A stretch of DNA of 64,000 nt from an uncultured Nocardioides sp. (GCF_947488515.1 NZ_CANKZF010000002.1:718294-782293); one strand, 5' to 3'; positions 27,380-38,721 are shown, counted from the stretch's first letter. Program-made: numbers and translations. Notes: generated from the letters alone by a model not told the origin.

Positions 27380-28008
27380 CCTCCGCCGTGCGGGTCGACC
27401 ACGCCGTCGTCTCGGGGACGTTCTCCCTGGACGGCGAGACGCACGACGTCGACAACAACCTGTGGGTGATCGGTGACGACGAGCAGTGCCTGGTCGTCGA
27501 CGCTCCCCACGACGTCGACGCGATCATGGCGGTCGTCGCCGGCCGGGCCGTCAAGGCGATCGTGTGCACCCACGCCCACGACGACCACGTGCGCGTGGCA
27601 CCGGAGCTCCGGCGCCGCACCGGAGCGCCGATCCTGCTGCACCCCGACGACCGCCCGCTGTGGGAGCTGACCCACGGGGGCGACGAGGAGGGCGCCGAGC
27701 TCTGGGACGTCGACCTGGCCGACGACCAGACGCTCACGATCGGGGGTGCTGCGATCAAGGTGATCCACACCCCGGGCCACGCGCCGGGCGCGGTGTGCCT
27801 CTACGTCCACGACCTCGGCTGCATGTTCACCGGCGACACCCTCTTCGAGGGTGGCCCGGGTGCGACGGGCCGTTCCTACAGCGACGCCGATGACATCGTG
27901 GACTCGATCCGTCGCCGGCTGCTCGAGCTGCCGGACGAGACGGTCGTGCACACCGGCCACGGTCCCGACACCACGATCGGTGCCGAGCGCGAGGGCCTCA
28001 CCGCCTGA
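27376..28008 (+). CDS. Metallo-beta-lactamase-fold hydrolase
   Basis: The 210-residue protein has the MBL metal site THAHDDH (HxHxDH at 66-71), a downstream His in [10 protein letters not shown], the bridging Asp in [10 protein letters not shown], and a final His in VHTGHGPDT. It resembles glyoxalase II-type thioesterases. The GTG start overlaps mscR, and the same neighbour pair is found in mycobacteria. The thioester produced by MscR would be S-formylmycothiol, so a formyl-mycothiol hydrolase role is a reasonable inference. It ends 4 bases from a convergent gene. Confidence 0.88.
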   Translation: MTSAVRVDHAVVSGTFSLDGETHDVDNNLWVIGDDEQCLVVDAPHDVDAIMAVVAGRAVKAIVCTHAHDDHVRVAPELRRRTGAPILLHPDDRPLWELTHGGDEEGAELWDVDLADDQTLTIGGAAIKVIHTPGHAPGAVCLYVHDLGCMFTGDTLFEGGPGATGRSYSDADDIVDSIRRRLLELPDETVVHTGHGPDTTIGAEREGLTA

Positions 28009-28012
28009 TGCG

Positions 28013-28612
28013 TCAGGCCGCCCGGCGCTGCCCGAGCCGGGCGGCCCGCACCTCGTCGAGGTGCACGGCCTCCGCCACCAGCTGGCGCAGGGACGGGTGG
28101 TCGACGGGCGTGCCGAACACGCTTCGCTGCAGCCGGCGCAGATAGGCGGACGTGTGGTGCCGCACGTACGGCTCCTCCAGTGCGCGCGAGCGCCGGAGCC
28201 ACCTGCCGGGCTCGGCGGTGCACCACAGGCCTCGCGGGACGTACCACCCGGTCACCGTCAGGTCGACGTGCGCCGGGTAGCGCCGGTCTGCCCGGTCGCG
28301 AGCGCCGTCGTCGCGCATCGGCTCGACCACCTCGCCGCTCTCGGCGTCGTGCACAGCGGCTCGGAGGCCGGCGAGCCTGAGGAGCTGTTGCACCACGCTC
28401 ACCCGCGGGCTGGTCCGGCCGGTCTCCCACCGCGCCACGACGGACTGTGACACCCCGATGAGTGCCGCGAGCCCGCGCTGGGACACGTCGAGGATCCGTC
28501 TGACGCGGCGTACGAGCCCAGGCACGCCTCCCTCGAACGGCCCCATCAGGTACCACTGGACCTCCTCCTCGCTCCATTGGCACGTGGGATCCCACTCGTC
28601 CGTCGTCCTCAT
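28013..28612 (-). CDS. XRE-family helix-turn-helix regulator
   Basis: The 199-residue protein has an HTH at about residues 30-75 (ILDVSQRGLAALIGVSQSVV followed by ARWETGRTSP). A C-terminal domain of about 120 residues follows, with many aromatic and Arg residues and no recognised fold. The open frame extends further upstream, but the ATG at 28612 begins just before the conserved acidic stretch. It faces the GNAT gene across a 276-base region holding two palindromic repeats, which are candidate operators. The last 30 bases form half of a strong hairpin shared with the convergent hydrolase gene. Confidence 0.8.
   Translation of the reverse strand: MRTTDEWDPTCQWSEEEVQWYLMGPFEGGVPGLVRRVRRILDVSQRGLAALIGVSQSVVARWETGRTSPRVSVVQQLLRLAGLRAAVHDAESGEVVEPMRDDGARDRADRRYPAHVDLTVTGWYVPRGLWCTAEPGRWLRRSRALEEPYVRHHTSAYLRRLQRSVFGTPVDHPSLRQLVAEAVHLDEVRAARLGQRRAA
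28016..28046 (-). terminator. Bidirectional hairpin at convergent gene ends
   Basis: A perfect 11-bp G/C stem (28016-28026 with 28036-28046) with a 9-base loop lies in the 3' coding end of the XRE gene, 8 bases beyond the stop of the hydrolase gene on the other strand. Confidence 0.55.
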
Positions 28613-28735
28613 CTGGTGCCCCGTTCTCGTCGGTGTCGTCTCGTCCCACCAGTGCAGCCGCAGGCACCGACAACCGCGGCGACTTCTCCACAGGTCCGCT
28701 CCCGGCCCCGCCCCCGCGGCCACCCGATCCGCCTA

Positions 28736-28770
28736 CTGGCACCTGAGTCGCCCCGAGACTCAGCTGCCAG
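28736..28770. repeat. Palindromic repeat, copy 1 (candidate operator)
   Basis: Arms of 14 bases (28736-28749 with 28757-28770; one mismatch) surround a 7-base centre with the core CTGAGTC...GACTCAG. The 29-nt stretch 28743-28771 recurs 68 bases away at 28811-28839 with 27 of 29 identities. Confidence 0.7.
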
Positions 28771-28810
28771 CAGAGGGTGATGGAGGGACTCGCTCGGGCC
28801 CGCTGGACGG

Positions 28811-28839
28811 CTGAGTCGCCCGGAGACTCAGGTGCCAGC
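28811..28839. repeat. Palindromic repeat, copy 2 (candidate operator)
   Basis: The arms CTGAGTC (28811-28817) and GACTCAG (28825-28831) have the same 7-base spacing as copy 1. The repeat lies 38 bases upstream of the predicted -10 of the GNAT gene. Confidence 0.7.
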
Positions 28840-28876
28840 GCCGGTAAAGGGCGGGCGAGCGGCGGGGCGCCGGGGC

Positions 28877-28882
28877 TACGGT
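28877..28882 (+). promoter_or_regulatory. Candidate leaderless -10 (TACGGT) of the GNAT gene
   Basis: TACGGT ends 6 bases before the ATG at 28889, which has no ribosome site. Confidence 0.5.
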
Positions 28883-28888
28883 CGCCGG

Positions 28889-29344
28889 ATGACGACCGAC
28901 TTCGTGCCCGAGGACTTCGCACCGCCGACGTCGCTGGTGACGGACGAATTCGTGCTCGAGCCGCTCGGGCCGCAGCACAACGAGTCCGACCACGCCGCGT
29001 GGTCGTCGAGCATCGCTCACATCCACGGGACGCCGGGCTACCCGGACGGATCGTGGCCGCCTGTGGGCGGCATGTCGCTCGAGGACAACCTCGCCGACCT
29101 CACACGGCACGCGGCGGACTTCGAGGGCCGACGTGGATTCACCTTCACCGTGCTCGAGCCCGACAGCCGCGAGGTGATCGGCTGCGTCTACCTCTACCCG
29201 GCCGCGTCGGACGAGCACGACGTCGAGGTGCAGTCGTGGGTACGCGCCGACCGGGCCGGGCTCGACCAGCCGCTGGCGGATGCCGTGGCCACGTGGCTCG
29301 AGAGCGACTGGCCGTGGGAGCGTCCGGACCGCCACGGGCGGTGA
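28889..29344 (+). CDS. GNAT-domain protein
   Basis: The 151-residue product starts near a variable acidic leader and contains FTFTVLEPDSREVIGCVYLYP, a typical central beta hairpin of GNAT folds, followed by EVQSWVRADRAGLDQPLADAV, where the acetyl-CoA loop would be. The usual Q/RxxGxG/A motif is not clear, so binding may be altered. The start is placed at ATG 28889 rather than the longer frame because of the well-spaced TACGGT. It faces the XRE regulator and the twin palindromes, and is a likely target of that regulator. Confidence 0.75.
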   Translation: MTTDFVPEDFAPPTSLVTDEFVLEPLGPQHNESDHAAWSSSIAHIHGTPGYPDGSWPPVGGMSLEDNLADLTRHAADFEGRRGFTFTVLEPDSREVIGCVYLYPAASDEHDVEVQSWVRADRAGLDQPLADAVATWLESDWPWERPDRHGR

Positions 29345-29363
29345 GCGATCGGGGGTGCCGTGC

Positions 29364-29369
29364 CACCAT
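29364..29369 (+). promoter_or_regulatory. Candidate -10 (CACCAT) of the GH3 gene
   Basis: CACCAT ends 6 bases before ATG 29376; no ribosome site is seen. Confidence 0.35.
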
Positions 29370-29375
29370 GGCGTG

Positions 29376-31178
29376 ATGCGCTCCCGCCCCGCCTCGCCCC
29401 TGGTGAGCCTCGGAGCCTCCCTCGTGCTCGTCGTGTCGCTGGCCGCGTGCGACGGACAGGGCCCGGGCGGGGACGAGGAGAAGACCGCAGAGAGCACGGC
29501 CGCCACGAGCACGCCAACCGTCCCGCCGACGCCGTCGGAGGAGCTCGGGCTGGCCGAGGGGTGGGGTCCCACCGGGGCCGAGCTGGACCGGGCGGCGCGG
29601 ATCGTCGGCCGGATGAAGCTGCCGGACCTCGCCGGTCAGGTCATCGTCGCCGACTGGCAGGGGACCGACGCCCCGGTGCGGATGGTCCGCGACCTGCACC
29701 TCGGCGGCGTGATCGCCTTCAGCGCCAACGTGGCCTCGGCCGAGCAGGTCAGGGCCGTCAACCGGGCGCTGACCCGCCAGGTCCCCCGCACGTGGCCGCT
29801 CTTCCTCGGTGTCGACCAGGAGGGTGGCGTGGTCGAGCGGCTGCGCGGCGCGGCGACCCGGTTCCCGACCTTCATGAGCACCGGCGCGGCGGGTGACGCG
29901 GGGCTGACGCAGGAGGCGTACGCCGCCGGGGCCGCGGAGCTGCGCGGGCTCGGCTTCACCGTCGACTTCGCCCCGGACGCCGACGTCACGTCGGGCCCCG
30001 GCGACCCCACGATCGGGTCGCGGTCCGCCTCGTCGCGGCCCGGGGTCGTCGCCGAGCACGTCGTCGCGGCGGCCACCGGCTTCAGCACGTCCGGCGTCCT
30101 GCCCGTCATCAAGCACTTCCCGGGCCACGGGTCCGTGCCGGCCGACAGCCACCTGACCCTGCCGGTGCAGGGCAGGACGAAGGCGCAGCTCGAGGGGTCC
30201 GACCTCGTGCCCTTCGCCCGCGGCATCGAGGCCGGGCTCCCGGCGGTGATGGTCGGCCATATCGACGTGCGTGCCGTGGACCCCCGGGTGCCGTCGTCGT
30301 TGTCGCGCAAGGTGGTCACCGGGCTGCTGCGCGACGAGCTCGGCTTCGCGGGCCTCGTCGTGACGGACTCGCTGGAGATGGCCGCCGTCACCCGCGGCCG
30401 CGACCCGGGGCGTACGGCGGTGCAGGCCCTCCGCGCCGGCTCCGACGTCCTGCTGATGCCGCCCTCGCCCGCCGTGGCGCGGGCAGCGCTGGTGCGCGCC
30501 GTACGAGGTGGCACCCTGCCCCGCCGGCGGCTGGAGCAGGCGGCCGCGCGGCAGATCGCCCTGCTCACCCACCTCGCCGCATCCGCGCAGCAGCCGAGCC
30601 CGGCACCCGGCGCGGCGGCAGCAGCGTCGAGACGCCTCTCCGCCGCCGCCGTGACGGTCACCGACGGTGCGTGTTCGGGCCGGCTCATCGGCGACGTCGT
30701 GCACGCCTACGGCGACCCGAGTGCGGTCGGGGCGTTCGCCCCCGCCGCCCAGGCTGCCGGGATCACGGTCCTCGCGCGTCGCTCGCCGCCGGCCGACCTC
30801 ACCAGCGCCGAGCCGAGACCCGATCGCAGGAAGAAGGAGCGCAAACGCGCCTACCAGCGACGCCTGCGCGCCTGGGAGAAGTCCGAGGCCCGCCGTGAGC
30901 GGCGCCTCGACGCGTGGCAGGCCGGTGAGGACGCGCGACTCGCGGGAGGCACGCAGGTCGGGTTCACCGGCTACCGGGACGCCCCCGTCGACGGCCAGGT
31001 CGCCGTGGCCACCGACAGCCCGTGGGTGCTGGGACGCGTGGCGGCCCCGACCCGGATCGCCACCTACGGCGACACGCCCGCCGCGATGCAGGCGCTGGTC
31101 GAGGTGCTGACCGGTCAGGCGCGGGCACCGGGCCGGCTGCCGGTCGACGTCCCGGGCGTGGGACGACGCGGCTGCTGA
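29376..31178 (+). CDS. GH3 family lipoprotein, NagZ-like beta-N-acetylhexosaminidase
   Basis: The 600-residue precursor has a lipobox SLAAC (Cys25) and a Thr/Pro-rich linker, then a GH3 catalytic domain (about 60-400). This has FLGVDQEGGVVERLRG, the NagZ-type histidine loop KHFPGHGSVPADSH near 246, and the nucleophile in VVTDSLEM near 331. Such enzymes remove N-acetylglucosamine from muropeptides or other hexosaminides, here outside the membrane. The C-terminal domain (about 430-600) carries an unusual insertion of about 45 residues, dense in Arg/Lys (about 480-523), with a coiled-coil look. The GH3 fold is secure; the exact glycan is not. Confidence 0.88.
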   Translation: MRSRPASPLVSLGASLVLVVSLAACDGQGPGGDEEKTAESTAATSTPTVPPTPSEELGLAEGWGPTGAELDRAARIVGRMKLPDLAGQVIVADWQGTDAPVRMVRDLHLGGVIAFSANVASAEQVRAVNRALTRQVPRTWPLFLGVDQEGGVVERLRGAATRFPTFMSTGAAGDAGLTQEAYAAGAAELRGLGFTVDFAPDADVTSGPGDPTIGSRSASSRPGVVAEHVVAAATGFSTSGVLPVIKHFPGHGSVPADSHLTLPVQGRTKAQLEGSDLVPFARGIEAGLPAVMVGHIDVRAVDPRVPSSLSRKVVTGLLRDELGFAGLVVTDSLEMAAVTRGRDPGRTAVQALRAGSDVLLMPPSPAVARAALVRAVRGGTLPRRRLEQAAARQIALLTHLAASAQQPSPAPGAAAAASRRLSAAAVTVTDGACSGRLIGDVVHAYGDPSAVGAFAPAAQAAGITVLARRSPPADLTSAEPRPDRRKKERKRAYQRRLRAWEKSEARRERRLDAWQAGEDARLAGGTQVGFTGYRDAPVDGQVAVATDSPWVLGRVAAPTRIATYGDTPAAMQALVEVLTGQARAPGRLPVDVPGVGRRGC

Positions 31179-31198
31179 CCGCGCGCTCGCAGGCGTCG

Positions 31199-32389
31199 TC
31201 AGAAGGGGTCGACGAGCAGGGCCGTCCCCTGGCCGGAGACCCGGGTGAGCACCAGGGTGGCCTCGTTGTCCCCGCGCAGGGCCAGCCGCTTGCGGAGCTC
31301 GTCGGGGACGGCCTGCACCCCGCGCTTCTTGATCGTGAGCCGGCCGATCCCGCGCTCGTGCAGGGCCGCGCGCAGCTGCTTCTCGCGGTAGGGCAGGTGC
31401 TCGACGACGCGGTAGCCGCGCGCGAACGGCGTACGGAACGAGGCGTCGCTGGTGACGTAGGCGATGTGCGGGTCGACCAGCCCGCCACCGACGCCGGCGG
31501 CGACCGCGGTGACGAGACCGGCACGGATCACGGCACCGTCGGGCTCGTAGAGGTAGGCGCCGACGGCGCGGACGTCGGTCCCGGGCTGCCCGTCGGCGGG
31601 GGAGTCCTCGTCGGTGAGCGTGGCCAGCCCGTGCTCGCCGATCACGGTCGCGCGGCGGTCGGTGGTGGCGAGCGCCGGGGACCAGAGCACGGCCTCCTTG
31701 ACCTCGCCGCCGTCGCTGACCCACTCGGCCTCCACGCCCGACGGCACCAGGTCGTGGTCGATGCCGGGGGCGACCTTCACCAGCGAGCGGTGGGTCAGGA
31801 GGTCCAGCACCCACGGCCACGGAGGCGTCCACCCCTCGACGTCGAACACCCGGCCCCGGCCGCCGCGGCGAGCCGGGTCGGCAAAGGCCACGTCGAAGGC
31901 GGCCGCGCCGATCGTGGTGGCGTCGCCCACCTGCACGGCACCGGCGAGGCCGAGGGCCTCGAGGTTGGCGCGAGCCATCGCCACCCGCACGGGGTCGAGG
32001 TCGACCCCGCCCACGACCAGCCCGGCGCGCGCGAAGGCGAGGAGGTCGCCGCCGATGCCGCAGCCGAGGTCGATGACGCTGCCGCCCGGGATCGCGGCGG
32101 CCACCCGTGCCGCCCGGTGGTCGGCGACGCGCGCCCGTGTCGACTGCTCGAGCGCGTCGGGGGTGAAGAACATCCGGTGCGCCGCGTCGCCGAACTTCGC
32201 GACAGCCTTCGCGCGCAGCTGCGCCTGGGTGGTGGCCGCGGCGGCCTTCTCGGCGTCGGGCTCGAGACGCCGTACGACGGCTGCGACCCGCACCGGGTCG
32301 CCCGCGTGCTCCGCCCAGGCCCGGGTGGCGTCGACCAGCAGACGGGCTCCCTCGGCTGTCCGCAGCCAGTCCAGCGTCACGATCTGCAT
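31199..32389 (-). CDS. SAM-dependent methyltransferase with THUMP-like C-terminal domain
   Basis: The 396-residue protein has SAM motif I VIDLGCGIGGD near residues 105-115, an acidic GGVDLDPVRV (motif II), and an ADPARR loop where N-methyltransferases have NPPY-type motifs. The C-terminal part (about 290-396; RTPFARGYRVVEHLPY, RLTIKKRG) matches the THUMP-like domain found on these actinobacterial proteins, suggesting an RNA substrate. The ATG at 32389 has no ribosome site but CAGGAT lies 6 bases upstream. It is divergent from groES, with the first CIRCE operator 29 bases from its start codon. Confidence 0.85.
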   Translation of the reverse strand: MQIVTLDWLRTAEGARLLVDATRAWAEHAGDPVRVAAVVRRLEPDAEKAAAATTQAQLRAKAVAKFGDAAHRMFFTPDALEQSTRARVADHRAARVAAAIPGGSVIDLGCGIGGDLLAFARAGLVVGGVDLDPVRVAMARANLEALGLAGAVQVGDATTIGAAAFDVAFADPARRGGRGRVFDVEGWTPPWPWVLDLLTHRSLVKVAPGIDHDLVPSGVEAEWVSDGGEVKEAVLWSPALATTDRRATVIGEHGLATLTDEDSPADGQPGTDVRAVGAYLYEPDGAVIRAGLVTAVAAGVGGGLVDPHIAYVTSDASFRTPFARGYRVVEHLPYREKQLRAALHERGIGRLTIKKRGVQAVPDELRKRLALRGDNEATLVLTRVSGQGTALLVDPF

Positions 32390-32395
32390 GCCGCC

Positions 32396-32401
32396 ATCCT
32401 G
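32396..32401 (-). promoter_or_regulatory. Candidate -10 (CAGGAT) of the THUMP-like methyltransferase gene
   Basis: CAGGAT on the minus strand ends 6 bases before ATG 32389. The expected -35 area would overlap the first CIRCE element. Confidence 0.35.
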
Positions 32402-32417
32402 TCAGCGGCGACTCCGG

Positions 32418-32444
32418 CTAGCACTCGATCGGGCAGAGTGCTAG
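32418..32444 (+). promoter_or_regulatory. CIRCE operator 1 (HrcA site) of groES-groEL
   Basis: CTAGCACTC and GAGTGCTAG form a perfect 9-bp inverted repeat around exactly 9 bases, differing from the consensus TTAGCACTC-N9-GAGTGCTAA only at the outermost base of each arm. HrcA binds such sites and represses chaperonin genes until heat stress. Confidence 0.93.
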
Positions 32445-32452
32445 CGTCTGCG

Positions 32453-32479
32453 TTGGCACTCTCACCCCGAGAATGCCAA
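32453..32479 (+). promoter_or_regulatory. CIRCE operator 2 (HrcA site) of groES-groEL
   Basis: TTGGCACTC-N9-GAATGCCAA keeps the 9-9-9 layout with one arm mismatch. It lies 35 bp downstream of operator 1 and 100 bases before the groES start. Confidence 0.85.
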
Positions 32480-32578
32480 CGCTCGCGAGCCTGGCACGAC
32501 CCCCGCGACGGCGTGCCGCCGGACCGCGAGCCCACGTCCTGAAGATCTCTTGTTTGAGAAAGTGGAGGTTGATCCGAA

Positions 32579-32872
32579 GTGTCGGTCAACATCAAGCCCC
32601 TCGAGGACCGCATCGTCGTCCAGACGCTCGAAGCCGAGCAGACCACCGCCTCCGGCCTGGTCATCCCGGACACCGCCAAGGAGAAGCCCCAGGAGGGCGA
32701 GGTCGTGGCGATCGGTCCCGGTCGCATCGACGACAACGGCAACCGCGTCCCGCTCGACGTCGCCGTGGGTGACAAGGTCATCTACAGCAAGTACGGCGGC
32801 ACCGAGGTCAAGTACTCCGGCCAGGAGTACCTGATCCTCTCGGCGCGCGACATCCTCGCCGTCGTCTCCTGA
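32579..32872 (+). CDS. groES: Co-chaperonin GroES
   Basis: GroES caps the GroEL folding chamber. The 97-residue product is full length: [21 protein letters not shown] at the N-terminus, the mobile loop region [19 protein letters not shown], and [23 protein letters not shown] at the C-terminus. The GTG start at 32579 follows GGAGG at 10 bases, a somewhat long spacing. Two CIRCE elements precede it, and a long hairpin separates it from groEL. Confidence 0.98.
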   Translation: MSVNIKPLEDRIVVQTLEAEQTTASGLVIPDTAKEKPQEGEVVAIGPGRIDDNGNRVPLDVAVGDKVIYSKYGGTEVKYSGQEYLILSARDILAVVS

Positions 32873-32877
32873 TCCCC

Positions 32878-34599
<1,722 letters not shown>

Positions 34600-34617
34600 C
34601 CAGCCGCACCTCTCGCA

Positions 34618-34649
34618 CGGCCCGCTCCGCCTTCTGGCGGGGCGGGCCG
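34618..34649 (+). terminator. groES-groEL terminator hairpin
   Basis: A 14-bp G/C stem with one G-T pair (34618-34631 with 34636-34649) and a TTCT loop lies 18 bases after the groEL stop. Confidence 0.85.
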
Positions 34650-34714
34650 TCGGCGTGAGGGGCGACGTGACACGCGCGTTACGCCGCTGACGGCGCCCCG
34701 AAACACTCCTGCGC

Positions 34715-34720
34715 CACGAT
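34715..34720 (+). promoter_or_regulatory. Candidate -10 (CACGAT) of the ACT-GNAT gene
   Basis: CACGAT ends 7 bases before ATG 34728. The same hexamer precedes the lactate dehydrogenase start. Confidence 0.35.
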
Positions 34721-34727
34721 CGGCGTC

Positions 34728-35609
34728 ATGTTGTGGAGAGTGCGCACGACCCTGGAGGACCGGCCCGGTGCCCTGGCCGGGCTGACGACCGCCTGCGGCT
34801 CGGCAGGCGTGAACATCCTGGGCCTCCAGGTCTTCCCTGGCGTCGACCGGGTCACCGACGAGCTCGTCCTCCGTGCGCCCGACGACTGGGACCTCGCCCA
34901 GCTGGCCGAGCTCGTCGAGCGGGCCGGCGGCACCCGGGTCAGCGTGCTGCCCTGCACCGAGGCCGCACTCTCGGACCAGCCGACCCGCTACGTCCTGGCA
35001 GCCCGCAGCATCCTCTCGGAGCCGGCGACCTTTCCCGACGTGGTCGCCAAGCTCTTCGACGCCGAGACGGACAGGTCCGTCGCGGACCTCGCCGCGGTGA
35101 TGGACGGGATGGACCTCGAGATCGGCGACGTCGTGGTGCAGGTACGGCGTACGGCGCCCTTCACCGCAGCCGAGCACGCGCGGGGCATGGCGCTCGCCGA
35201 GCTCGTCTCCGACGTGCTCGCGGCTGCGGTGGTGACCGAGGCTCCCGCGCCGCTCGACCCGTCCGCCGGCCAGGAGCCGACGTACGAGGTCGGCGAGGGC
35301 GAGGTGCGCGCCGTGGTCGCGGGCGCCGTCGTCGGCCGGGCCACCTGGCTGGTCGACGCGGAGCAGGCGTGGCACGTCGAGCTGGGCGTCGACCCGGCCT
35401 GGCGTCGGCGCGGGATCGGTTCCCGCCTGCTCGTCGAGACCGCGCGTGCCGCCCGGTCCTCCGAGGGCGACGAGATCGTGGTGCGGACAGCCGCGGACAA
35501 CGCCGCGGTGCTGCCGCTTGTCCTCGGCACCGGCCTCCGCGGACGGATCCGGATGGGCACCGACGACCTCACGGTACGGATCCCGGTGCGACGACTGGCT
35601 CGGACCTGA
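34728..35609 (+). CDS. ACT-domain / GNAT acetyltransferase fusion
   Basis: The 293-residue protein begins with an ACT domain (about 1-75; TTLEDRPGALAGLTTACG and VNILGLQVFPG), the small-molecule sensor fold used to bind amino acids. A middle segment of about 110 residues leads to a C-terminal GNAT domain (about 190-285; LGVDPAWRRRGIGSRLLVETA carries the acetyl-CoA loop). ACT-GNAT combinations include amino-acid-regulated protein lysine acetyltransferases in actinobacteria, so allosteric control by an amino acid is plausible. No ribosome site precedes the ATG. It is convergent with the glycosyltransferase gene 6 bases away. The ligand and target are unknown. Confidence 0.82.
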   Translation: MLWRVRTTLEDRPGALAGLTTACGSAGVNILGLQVFPGVDRVTDELVLRAPDDWDLAQLAELVERAGGTRVSVLPCTEAALSDQPTRYVLAARSILSEPATFPDVVAKLFDAETDRSVADLAAVMDGMDLEIGDVVVQVRRTAPFTAAEHARGMALAELVSDVLAAAVVTEAPAPLDPSAGQEPTYEVGEGEVRAVVAGAVVGRATWLVDAEQAWHVELGVDPAWRRRGIGSRLLVETARAARSSEGDEIVVRTAADNAAVLPLVLGTGLRGRIRMGTDDLTVRIPVRRLART

Positions 35610-35615
35610 CGCTCC

Positions 35616-37172
35616 TCAGCGCCCCCAGATGGTCCGGAAGGGCGTCGAGCAGTCGACGTCGACCTCGACCGGGTCGACGGTGTTGAGGTGGTAGATCTTG
35701 TAGCGGCCGCACGCGGTCTGGACGAACTCGTACTTGCGGATCAGCGAGCTCTGGATCGCGGTGGTGCCCAGCTCGCTCCACGTGGTGATGAAGGTCGCCT
35801 CGACGAACCACGTCGGCGGGTTGCTCCCGGTCAGCACCTCCTCCAGGTCGTCCAGGCCCGGGTCGAGGGTGCGCATCGGCAGCGACCAGAGATACGGGTA
35901 CGGCGACTGGGCGCCGGTGGCCCACTGGATGTCGGCGCGCCCGCCGTAGACCAGCACCCGGTCGCCCGGCCAGCCGGCGGCCGCGATCGCCTCCCCGGTG
36001 CGTACCTCCACGGGGACCCGGCCCGCCACCCACGCACCCGTCCAGCCGACCAACGCGACGATGCTCGAGACCACCACGAGACCCACCGCGACCGGGGTGA
36101 CCCGGTGCCGGACGCGGTCGAGGTGGTCGTGCGCCACGAGCGCGGCGAGGGCGAGCGCGAGGCCGGGGAGCGGCACGAAGAGGTACGGCGTCCAGAAGCT
36201 GCCGCTGAGTGCGACGCCGAGCAGGTCGAGGCCGAGCATCACGGCGATCGCAACCACCGGCACGGGGTCGTGCCGGAGGAGGCTGCGGAGCCGGACCGCG
36301 AAGAGCGCGACGACGAGGAGCATGCCGGTGCCGACGAAGATCAGCAGCAGCACGGAGATCCGGCTCGTCGCACCCTCCGACTCCTGCGTGGCGATGACGT
36401 GGCTCGCGTCGGAGCGGAAGGTGACGACGTCGTACCACAGTGTCTGCAGGCGCACGCCGGCCCCGATGGCCCACGCGACGACGACCGCCACCGGCACGGC
36501 GGCCCCGGCGGTCGCGGCCCCGGCGCAGCGCAGCGCGTCGCGCCGGCCCACCTGCCGCGCGACCAGCGACCCGGCGAGCAGGACGGCGCCGAAGACGAGG
36601 CCGCCGACGATGCTCTGCTTCATCCCCACAGCGAGCATCGCCAGCAGGCCGGCGAGGAACGCGTCGGGCGGTGAGACCCGGCGCACGGCGCGCAGTGCCA
36701 GCCAGCACGAGGCCATCACGAGCGGGATCCCGAAGAGCTCGCCCTTGGCGGCGACCGGGTCGATCTCGGCGTTGCTGACCAGGGCAGCCGTCGCCACCGC
36801 CACCCAGCCGGCCAGGCGGCGCACCGCGGCGGGGTCGAGCACGCCGGCGCGGACCGCCACCTCGCGGGCAGCCGCGGCCGCGGCCAGCACCAGCAACGAG
36901 CACGCGAGCGCGCCGACCAGCCGGTGGGCGTACGGCCCTCCGATCCTGTCGGCGGCCTGGACCAGCCAGATGATCGGCGGCGGCCGGTCGACCCAGTAGC
37001 GCCCGTAGAGCGAGTCGGGCTCGGGCTGCCAGGCACGGGCGACCATGAGGAACCCCGCCTCGTCTGGCCGCAGCGGCCACAGCAGGGACGGGAAGCGCGC
37101 GAGGAAGGCCACGACCGCCGCCGCCCAGACCATGCGGCCCGCGGCCGACCGGTCGCCCCCCACCGTCCCCAC
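35616..37172 (-). CDS. GT39-like membrane glycosyltransferase
   Basis: The 518-residue integral membrane protein has about eleven hydrophobic segments. The first external loop carries RPDEAGFLMVARAW, matching the acidic catalytic motif of GT-C/GT39 enzymes (ArnT, PMT), then WVDRPPPIIW. The C-terminal region (about 420-518) is soluble and external, with GGRADIQWATGAQSPYPYLW. These enzymes move sugars from polyprenyl-phosphate donors to lipids or proteins outside the membrane. The start is uncertain: GTG 37172 is used, and GTG 37163 or a downstream ATG is possible. It is divergent from guaB, 46 bases away. Confidence 0.8.
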   Translation of the reverse strand: MGTVGGDRSAAGRMVWAAAVVAFLARFPSLLWPLRPDEAGFLMVARAWQPEPDSLYGRYWVDRPPPIIWLVQAADRIGGPYAHRLVGALACSLLVLAAAAAAREVAVRAGVLDPAAVRRLAGWVAVATAALVSNAEIDPVAAKGELFGIPLVMASCWLALRAVRRVSPPDAFLAGLLAMLAVGMKQSIVGGLVFGAVLLAGSLVARQVGRRDALRCAGAATAGAAVPVAVVVAWAIGAGVRLQTLWYDVVTFRSDASHVIATQESEGATSRISVLLLIFVGTGMLLVVALFAVRLRSLLRHDPVPVVAIAVMLGLDLLGVALSGSFWTPYLFVPLPGLALALAALVAHDHLDRVRHRVTPVAVGLVVVSSIVALVGWTGAWVAGRVPVEVRTGEAIAAAGWPGDRVLVYGGRADIQWATGAQSPYPYLWSLPMRTLDPGLDDLEEVLTGSNPPTWFVEATFITTWSELGTTAIQSSLIRKYEFVQTACGRYKIYHLNTVDPVEVDVDCSTPFRTIWGR

Positions 37173-37206
37173 CCTGACACTGTCCCAGAGCGCTCCGAAC
37201 CGCCCG

Positions 37207-38721
<1,515 letters not shown>

